Assembly (NCBI GenBank): GCA_025330725.1
Contig: JAIWND010000008.1
Span: 1,050,539-1,114,538, forward strand
DNA: 64,000 nucleotides
From: Chlamydoabsidia padenii
Lineage: Eukaryota > Mucoromycota > Mucoromycetes > Mucorales > Cunninghamellaceae
Reading direction: 5' to 3'
Within the stretch, counting starts at the first letter, position 1. Each line of letters begins with the position of its first letter. Position numbers and translations under genes: made by a program. The notes under the pieces are model-generated. The model did not search any database and had not been told where the DNA came from. It saw nothing but the letters and a program-made list of their open reading frames with translations. Positions 57,532 to 64,000 of this stretch are shown piece by piece.

Positions 57532-58214
57532 AATGTGAATAACATGTTACCAAGTACAGCACATAAAAACATGCCTACACTTAATCCTTCAGTACTTTTT
57601 TCACGATGATTCTTGATAATTTGAGGAATCCGACTGCCTACATAAAGAATAGCGCTAGTCCAACCGAGAAATTGAGGTAGCCATTGGAGATCCTTGACAG
57701 ATTCGTCGTCGTCAACCACAGGAGCAGGATAGGATCCATCAGTGGCACCATGTACAGATGCATACCAAACGCAAGATAGAATAGTCACCAATATAACAAA
57801 AAGACATGATATCATGTTAAACCAAAATGACAGGGTATAATGTCTGGATTCACTTGGTATTCGACGTCTTCCATTATGAGTATTGTTATGTTGAATCAAT
57901 GTTGTTTCTTCTTCGTCCAGGAGTGTCGTGGTAGAGAATCGTTGATAAAATAGTACTTGCCAGATCAGCCCCATGTCAGCGATCGTATACCACAATGCCA
58001 GTAAAAACTATATATACATATATAGTTCAATACAAGAGTGAGGGGCTAGTCAGGTTACTTTATTACTTTTTTTTTTTGACATACCATTGTAGGCAAAAGA
58101 TCTTGTAGAATGACACCAATTATATTGAATAGATCCCCTGCAAGCCAAATAGCCAAAAAGGTCATTGATAAACCATCGCCACTTTTTCTTTGGTAGTTTT
58201 CCCAGAGTTGACTA

Positions 58215-58257
<43 letters not shown>

Positions 58258-58403
58258 AGAGAGAGAGAGAGAAAGGGGTTAGCAAAAAGGATACCGTTAA
58301 CATTAACAAGAGATTCAAGGTGTACTTACGGTATAAAGACAATCAACCAGCATATTATAGAGAGGTAGCCTGCAATGGTGGACGCAGTTTCAGAATCCCA
58401 CAT
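57137..58403 (-). CDS. PQ-loop vacuolar amino-acid transporter (Ypq1/PQLC2 type)
   Basis: A seven-helix transporter of cationic amino acids at the vacuole membrane. Exons: 58330-58403, 58085-58211, 57531-58007, 57291-57383 and 57137-57205. The first PQ motif is ICWLIVFIPQLWENYQRKSG followed by GLSMTFLAIWLAGDLFNIIG. The second is LGWTSAILYVGSRIPQIIKN followed by STEGLSVGMFLCAVLGNMLF. Both prolines and glutamines of the PQ loops are present. Between the repeats is a polar loop (DEEETTLIQHNNTHNGRRR). The C terminus is IFIQFFLYSQDGP with a basic tail. All junctions keep frame. Intron 3 holds a 74-nt homopolymer. Confidence 0.9.
57455..57528. repeat. 74-nt T homopolymer inside an intron
   Basis: An unbroken T run on the + strand (A on the sense strand) sits directly beside the donor site of intron 3 of the PQ-loop gene (donor reads GTAAAAA). 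Run length may be an assembly estimate. Confidence 0.9.
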
Positions 58404-59077
58404 CTTGACAAGCTATAAATTAAGAGAGAGAGAGAGGAAGAGAAAGAAAGAGAAAAGGGGAAAGAAAGAAAAAGACTTGAAACATAAAATAGGATTTCAA
58501 CTCCGATGCTTCGGATGGGTTGGTGTTTCCACAGAATACATGACACCGTCTTTTAATGTATTCTCTTCATCAGGGACTTGGTATCACCAGTATCAGTGTT
58601 AATAACTGTTTGAGAATCAAATAACACCTTTTATGTTAAGAAAGACCCAATGTTCTTCTCTATCAAAAAAAAAAAAAAAGAGACGGTGTTTGAAACTTCA
58701 CTTTTTTAAGCATAAACGACAAATATCTTTTCATGCCCGAGTTGATGGCACCTTTTCATGCTAGTTTTGATAAAACTTTTCGATACTGATCAATACAATG
58801 TAAACCAAAACAACGATTTATCAAGATGATAAAAGACTAGTTATTGATTAATGACTATGGAAGAGCATTACAGTCATGACAACAACTTGAGCAAGTCGCA
58901 CAAGATGTAAAATGTAAACATAAAAAAGATATATACATAGTGATTTATTTGTCAAATCAATAATTTTAAAGTAATACAATGCTTTACTAAACAATATACT
59001 ATTTATTACCCGGTCCTTTGCCCAATCAATCCAACCCCGTGATGCCATACTTGGTAGAGTCGATACAAAGTCCCCCA
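58404..59077. other. intergenic, no gene seen
   Basis: GA-rich leader of the PQ-loop gene, a weak motif variant (ATTTCAACTCCGATGC near 58495) and an A-run near 58666. No gene supported. Confidence 0.4.
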
Positions 59078-59717
59078 TCACCCGCACGCGTATGGGTAGT
59101 AAAAACAACCTTGTGATATAAGCAAATACGTACAGTTCACAATAAAATCGGTGTCCTTGATCTTGCCAAAGTCGTAGATACTTGTCACTGTTACCATTTG
59201 ATTCCACCGCAAAGGATTAGCTGATAACCCAATAAAGTAAAAAGTTTGGCTTATTCTGCGTGTTTTACCAACCGCAACACATATACCTTTGTTTAAGATC
59301 TGAATTAAAAATTTGAATGATAAAAAAAAAAAAAAAGTTGGTTGACATTCTACTTTTAATTGTGGTATGACTTACTGCAAGTGGGTCCATTTGGTGCCCT
59401 TTGTAGTAAACCAAGGCACAAACACCCTCCCCAATAAGCAATACAGACTACTATTCCAAACAATTGTTTTAACATCCAGTTTCTACCTATACCAAAATCA
59501 AATAAGAGTAGAGAAGATACAAGATTATGTGTTAGTGCCCGTGAAGCAAAGGATTGCAATCAATAGATATAGATATAGATAGATAGATCTTACCCAAACC
59601 AGTAGTACCAACAAAAGTCAAAAAGACATTTGCAAAGGTGGTTTGATTCCATAAAGATAAATAGAGACCAATAGTGGAGAGCGTCCAATATAAAGAGTTG
59701 ATAAGTTTACCTAGCAT
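59078..59717 (-). CDS. small membrane protein, unknown
   Basis: Three exons on the minus strand, 59594-59717, 59376-59486 and 59078-59220, join in frame to give about 125 residues. The N terminus MLGKLINSLYWTLSTIGLYL and SLWNQTTFANVFLTFVGTTG gives one or two hydrophobic spans. RNWMLKQLFGIVVCIAYWGG then CLCLGLLQ gives another. The C terminus is polar (NPLRWNQMVTVTSIYDFGKI) and ends CFYYPYACG. No family is recognised. Consensus splice sites and a continuous frame support a real gene. Confidence 0.55.
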
Positions 59718-59937
59718 TGAGCTGTCCTTGCACCATCTGCATCGGCATAAAAAAGAAGAAGAGAGGTCTAGTATGATTCTATTTTCACCACACACATTTT
59801 GTATATATCAGGTCAAATTTTACTTGACCAAGTATGTTCCAGTGGCAGCAGTTGAATTACTATGATAAAAAAAAAAGTGGAGAAAAGGAGGGAGCAAAAA
59901 GAGCGAGGGGACGACATTTTTTAAAAGAGAAAGAAAA
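59718..59937. other. intergenic
   Basis: No gene seen. Confidence 0.4.
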
Positions 59938-59951
59938 GCGGGATTTGAAAA
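59938..59951 (+). promoter_or_regulatory. GCGGGATTTGAAAA motif
   Basis: A perfect copy, 54 bp before the ATG of the pseudogene at 60006. Confidence 0.45.
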
Positions 59952-60005
59952 TTAACGGATGATAATGCTGATACAAATTTCTTTTTCCCCACCTTTTCTT
60001 TTAAA

Positions 60006-62090
60006 ATGAATCTCTCGTTTCTCACTGATTACGTCAAAAACAAGAGAATCCAAATTTTAACAACTTTTGTGGACAGCAATCTGGAAAACATTATAGCTGC
60101 CTCCTATGGACACCAAAGCAAGTCCCAGGATCTACTGTTTGCGTGGTGACGACGAGAATTTGCACTAGAATTGAACAGGCAAAACAAGGACCCTTACCTC
60201 CTCCGAAAGTAAGTACATTAGGCGATTGTTATTTCACAAGGTACTGATGTTTTTTATTGTAGGAAGATTGTGTACAAGGAACAAATATGGGTGGAAGTCA
60301 AGAATGCTATCACCGCCCTGGTATGTCTTTTTGTAAAAAAAAAAAGAATGCTTCCTTCAGATTACTAACGTCTGCCTCTACTGTTTATTAGGCACAAACA
60401 CGCTTGAAATATACAACAGAAGGCTTGAAAGCTTTAACTGATACTGCCACATCATCACGCCGCTTGCTGATCTTGATCAACGCACTTGCTGAAGATACGA
60501 CCAATCCACTTGCTGAACATACGACCAATCCACTTGTTACTGATACGACCGATCCACTTGGTGCTGATACTGCTCAACGTGCTGACGATACGATCGACAA
60601 CAATGACGGTTTTCCCTCCCCTACTGCTGATCATTGTGAATTCCAACTGCACAAACTGGCGTACAAAAAGGTAAAAAAAAAAAAAAAAAAGGTAAAAAAA
60701 GGTGGTCATGTTATACTCATTCTTTTGATTTTCTTTTGCATACGCTAGATGATTGATAGTCAATCGTTGACGAAGAAAGGAATCCATTTTTTACAAAACT
60801 TGAACTACGATGGTGAATCGATTAAAGGGGTTTTACAGCAATTTGTCGCCAGTACGCTTTTATCGGATCATGTGTCATCTATTGAAAAAGAAGCCGTCAT
60901 GTAAGTACTCTATCTGTGTCACATTTTTTATCTCATACCTTTTGTTTAATAGGTTACACCTTTTGGGGATCGTCAACCTCATTCATCCTGTCGTGCTTGC
61001 CAGATCATTTGAAAACCAAACTTGATTGCACCCCCAAGATTTCTCAATTGGACCCTGATACTTTGGCGTATATCGAACGAATCCTTGACTTCCACTCCGT
61101 ATTGATGGTGTTCTCGAACTTATTATGATAACCAAGGCAGCGCTAATCCGTGGTCACAAACGAAATTCCCAACAATATACCAACCTGGCCATTATCGAAT
61201 AAATAGTAAACAGCCAATGTCTTTGGTCGACGAAACGTGATGAAAGTGAAGCAACAATCTACCGGCGGTTCGCTTCGATTCTGGATACCTTGCTGGCGGA
61301 TACTGGCGTGATTTTCACTGACGGTGAAACAAACTTGCAGTCCTCGAAGATGGTTATCGCATTGAACAAGGCAATATTCCACACCGGTGATCTCTTCCAA
61401 GCCTATGGTCGAAAGATTGATCTAATCTTGAAATGCTCATCCAATGACAAGGTGGATATTTCTAGCAAGGAATGGAAAAGATCCGTGGTCTGTAAGTCGA
61501 TAAAACTACACCAACAATCGAAAAATCTACGCTTGAACACTCCCAATCTATTCAGCCTCAACACCAAATTTGGATTGAAATTCACAATTGCCATGGATTT
61601 TGTTGGAAACTCTGGTTACCTTTACCTTCTGCGACTTGTTGATGATGGTCTCGATCGTGGTGATTGTATCACTGTCGCTCATTTGGCCACTAATTTAGCC
61701 ATCCCTACAAATATTGAATCGTTAAGCACAGTGAAAAATACTCTGTGTGGTATGCTTACTCTGAAGGTAGGATTTTGTTGAAAAAAAGGGTAAAAAATGC
61801 CAAAGACTAACATGGATCACGCTATTTTTTTTCCATAGGATCACCTTGTCAACATTACTCGGAAAATCAGATCGGAATTCCATCAACTTGAACGTGCTTC
61901 TATGTTGGACGACATTTGCCCAACACCATCGACCGCTTCATCCCTCTCCAGGTCACCATTTTTTTTTTTTATACCAAAGAACAATCGCGTACAGAAACGC
62001 AAGCTTTTGGGATTGGATGATGATGTTAATGATGATGAAACGACAGTCAGCTCCTTCACTGGCCGACTTCGATCACGTGGGTTGATTTAG
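60006..62090 (+). pseudogene. large multi-exon gene of an unknown Mucorales-type family, disrupted
   Basis: From ATG 60006 the frame reads MNLSFLTDYVKNKRIQILTT, hits TGA at 60147, and continues RREFALELNRQNKDPYLLRK. In-frame exons from about 60263 and 60392 follow. The latter has 24-bp repeats encoding TTNPL units. Later exons give MIDSQSLTKKGIHFLQNLNY and LLGIVNLIHPVVLARSFENQ, then TGA at 61023 and more stops or shifts to about 61204. After that the frame is clean: NSQCLWSTKRDESEATIYRR, ILDTLLADTGVIFTDGE, KWKRSVV-type region, LKFTIAMDFVGNSGYLYLLR and a basic/acidic C terminus to TAG at 62088. Splice sites are still good. The C-terminal 'F.GN.GY.Y....DD' region resembles expanded Mucorales families of unknown function. 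Confidence 0.6.
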
Positions 62091-62177
62091 TCATTGGATG
62101 TTATTTTCCCGAATTCAATAAACAAGTATATTTGTAGTAGTTAGTCCCCTTAGTTATAGTAGTTAGTCCCCCCCTAG

Positions 62178-62302
62178 TTGTATATGAACTTCCAATAAAA
62201 CTTTGATTTGTACTTTTTTTTTTGTTAGTTTGTTATGATTGACTTTTGTTTTACCAGAGTATTTGCGCGCCAATTTCCAAAAACAAGATAATGCAACATC
62301 GG
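62178..62302 (+). repeat. shared 3' block, copy 2
   Basis: The same ordered blocks as 54245-54371, starting about 90 bp after the stop of the 60-62 kb pseudogene. It includes an AATAAA-like polyadenylation context. Confidence 0.8.
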
Positions 62303-62579
62303 CAACTGCGACTACTGTTTTTGCAAACCACGACATGATTTTTTTCTAGTGCAACACCATTTTCGAAAAGTGCGACATATATTCCCTGAATGATATGTAT
62401 ACGTGGTAGGAATGATGCTGTATCATATGACCTGGCTTGATATTGGGATTGCATGAATCGGCATTTGAAAAGCACAACTTGTCCTATTGGGGGTGAACTT
62501 GGTGCCATATGTTTCTTTAAAAAAAGAAAAAAGTGTCGAGATGGTTAAAACAATCGTAAGGCTGAATAGCTCCATATAA

Positions 62580-62735
62580 AGGGCTTGGTATATTGGTCAT
62601 TATGTAAAGTTTGTTGGTAATAGGCTAAGGAATGCTCATGGTCACTTTTGTCATGAGCACCACTTGTGCATTGAGGCAGTAGAGCTCTGCTAACAATTCC
62701 AAAGTAAGCCCGTAATTCAAAGTTTGTCGGGAGCT
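62580..62735 (-). repeat. dispersed repeat, inverted copy
   Basis: On the minus strand it reads AGAGCTCTACTG, AATGCACAAGTGGTGCTCAT, GACAAAAGTGACCATGAGCA, TTCCTTAGCCTATT, ACAAACTTTACATAATGACC and TACCAAG. This matches the units at 9.8-10.2 kb. Confidence 0.8.
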
Positions 62736-62769
62736 CAGTTTACGTGATTTTTTGGGGAAGGGAAAAGTT

Positions 62770-62900
62770 CGTTATTTTTATTTTACTTTGAAATTCCGCT
62801 CTCCAAATTGGGATTCTCTTTTTTCTCTCTCTTTTAACAAGTACATTCAAAAGATTGAATCTAAACCAAAAAGATTCTGGTGCTCACTACATATTATACA
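62770..62900 (+). repeat. copy of the 56-kb repeat end
   Basis: TTATTTTACTTTGAAATTCC, CCAAATTGGGATTCTCTTTT, AACAAGTACATTCAAAAGAT and AAAGATTCTGGTGCTCACTA match about 56175-56230 and 56560-56690 in order. Confidence 0.8.
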
Positions 62901-63456
62901 AACAAAGCCTGCTTTTACTATCCTTGTTACCATAACACTGCCAAAACCAATCCCAACAGTATTGTCGTTTGAACTATAAGACGAGTATTCCTTTTTATAT
63001 ATCAGGTGAAGAATGAGGTTTTTATTAAAAGTGAAGTACACACATATATATATACTATTCTATTATCGGAGTCTATGGCTGAATTGTTATGTCGAAGCAT
63101 CTAGATGTTAAAAGATTTATCGAGAGAGAAAGAAGAGAAAGGAGAAAGAGACAAAAAGAAATTTCCAGATTGATCACACCTACAGACCTTTAACCCAAAA
63201 ATGGTAAAAATTTGAACCCAGAAAGTCAAAGGAGGGATTCGATTGGATAAAAGCAACAAATACGGGGTTTAAATTTTTTCAATGACTTAAAACGGCGATT
63301 GAAAGTAAAGAGAAGAAGTTTCATTGGAGTATATTAAAAGCCAGTTCTGTAAGGCAGACAAGCTCTTTTTTTAAATGTCAGATTACAACAGCTCTACCTT
63401 AATTGCCTGCCAAATGGGTTACGGTTTTCTTTGGCTTCAGTGAAAGCGTAACCATG

Positions 63457-63499
<43 letters not shown>

Positions 63500-63705
63500 T
63501 CAAGATAAGGCAAATATGGACATTTTTATTGAAGATAATGGAAAGTAAAAAATTGAGTTAAATGAATCTTGTTGTGATTATGACTATATAATTATATGAG
63601 TGATATCATTGTGATAAGTTTCGATGGCGAATATACTATAACAATATATCTATAAAAGTGAGAGAGAGAGAGAGAGAGTTACTTAAGTGATTAGTTTGTA
63701 AATCC
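62901..63705. other. gene-free stretch
   Basis: No gene supported. A 35-nt A-run lies at about 63463-63497 and a GA microsatellite at 63659-63678. Confidence 0.45.
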
Positions 63706-64000
63706 TTATTGAAGGTTGCAGTTGTTTAAAAACCAGGAGACACCAAATTTGTTGTGATTGATAATATGCTGTTTCGAAGAGTTGACCATATGCATATCCA
63801 AGGTACATTCAGCTTTTAGTTCATCCAACTTGTACACTACAGAGGAAGGAGATGCAACAAGATAGCCAAGATCATCTTTTCCATGACAGAGGTAGCGAAC
63901 CACAGATAAACTGTCAAGTTTCTTCACCTTCCCAATAAAGAATATCCGGTTGGTACCATTTTCAGTTGAGAAGACAGCAAAAGTGCCGTGATTGATGTTG
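63706..64000 (-). CDS. 3' end of an unknown gene running off the window
   Basis: An uninterrupted minus-strand frame enters from the right edge: INHGTFAVFSTENGTNRIFF, IGKVKKLDSLSVVRYLCHGK, DDLGYLVASPSSVVYKLDEL and KAECTLDMHMVNSSKQHIIN, ending FGVSWFLNNCNLQ and a stop at 63706. The 'F.GKV.....VRYLC' followed by '...Y.LDELKAEC' pattern suggests a small strand-rich reader-like (BAH/Tudor-like) module of the kind found in some transposon or repeated gene proteins. That is a guess from composition; no family is named. Confidence 0.45.
   Translation of the reverse strand, partial: NINHGTFAVFSTENGTNRIFFIGKVKKLDSLSVVRYLCHGKDDLGYLVASPSSVVYKLDELKAECTLDMHMVNSSKQHIINHNKFGVSWFLNNCNLQ

Noticed and set aside
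58901..59350. A 13-nt candidate exon (ATCTTAAACAAAG, minus strand) in the small membrane protein gene
   Set aside because: Including it puts a stop in the next exon, whereas skipping it keeps frame.

Overview
The window is nuclear DNA of a fungus, almost certainly Mucoromycota and most likely Mucorales. It has many short spliceosomal introns with GTAAGT donors and TAG acceptors, compact intergenic spaces, A/T-rich spacers with long homopolymers, Atg29 and Sho1 homologues, and decayed copies of gene families that I associate from memory with Mucorales genomes. No species can be named.

Left and centre (1 to about 48.4 kb) form a gene-dense housekeeping region. On the + strand are a CofD/YvcK-like protein (3' end only), the ER-Golgi cargo receptor Erv46, a fused uridine kinase/UPRT, a small membrane protein, a secreted GH134 beta-mannanase, ribosomal proteins eS26, eS27 and eL20, 2-oxoglutarate dehydrogenase E1, the GPI-transamidase subunit PIG-U, Atg29, citrate synthase, a Pho80-type cyclin and the osmosensor Sho1. 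On the - strand are a molybdopterin-binding-domain protein, a Vps1-type dynamin, a disordered protein, the import-motor J-protein Pam18, proteasome alpha subunit PSMA1, a Ser/Thr-rich type I membrane protein and Mic60. Four are mitochondrial (Kgd1, Cit1, Pam18, Mic60). Between 9.5 and 11.6 kb lie three tandem repeat units followed by a truncated, frameshifted second copy of the ERV46-URK1 junction. At 14.2 kb there is an ATG101 gene that appears broken, 13 kb from an intact ATG29.

Right end (48.4-64 kb) is different. It holds dispersed repeats, minisatellites and fragments of decayed multi-copy genes. One of these ends in a TnpB/Fanzor-like zinc-ribbon tail (53 kb); another is a large multi-exon pseudogene (60-62 kb). 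A tRNA-Ser(CGA), a PQ-loop amino-acid transporter and a small membrane protein look intact within it.

The strongest unexplained signal is a 12-14 bp motif, CGGGATTTGAAAA or its reverse complement, about 40-180 bp upstream of the start codons of at least a dozen unrelated genes in either orientation. The same sequence also occurs at the edges of the dispersed repeats, and it is lost in the dead copy of URK1. Other structural oddities are first exons consisting only of ATG, 12-13 nt microexons, and GGAT repeats in the first introns of all three ribosomal protein genes.
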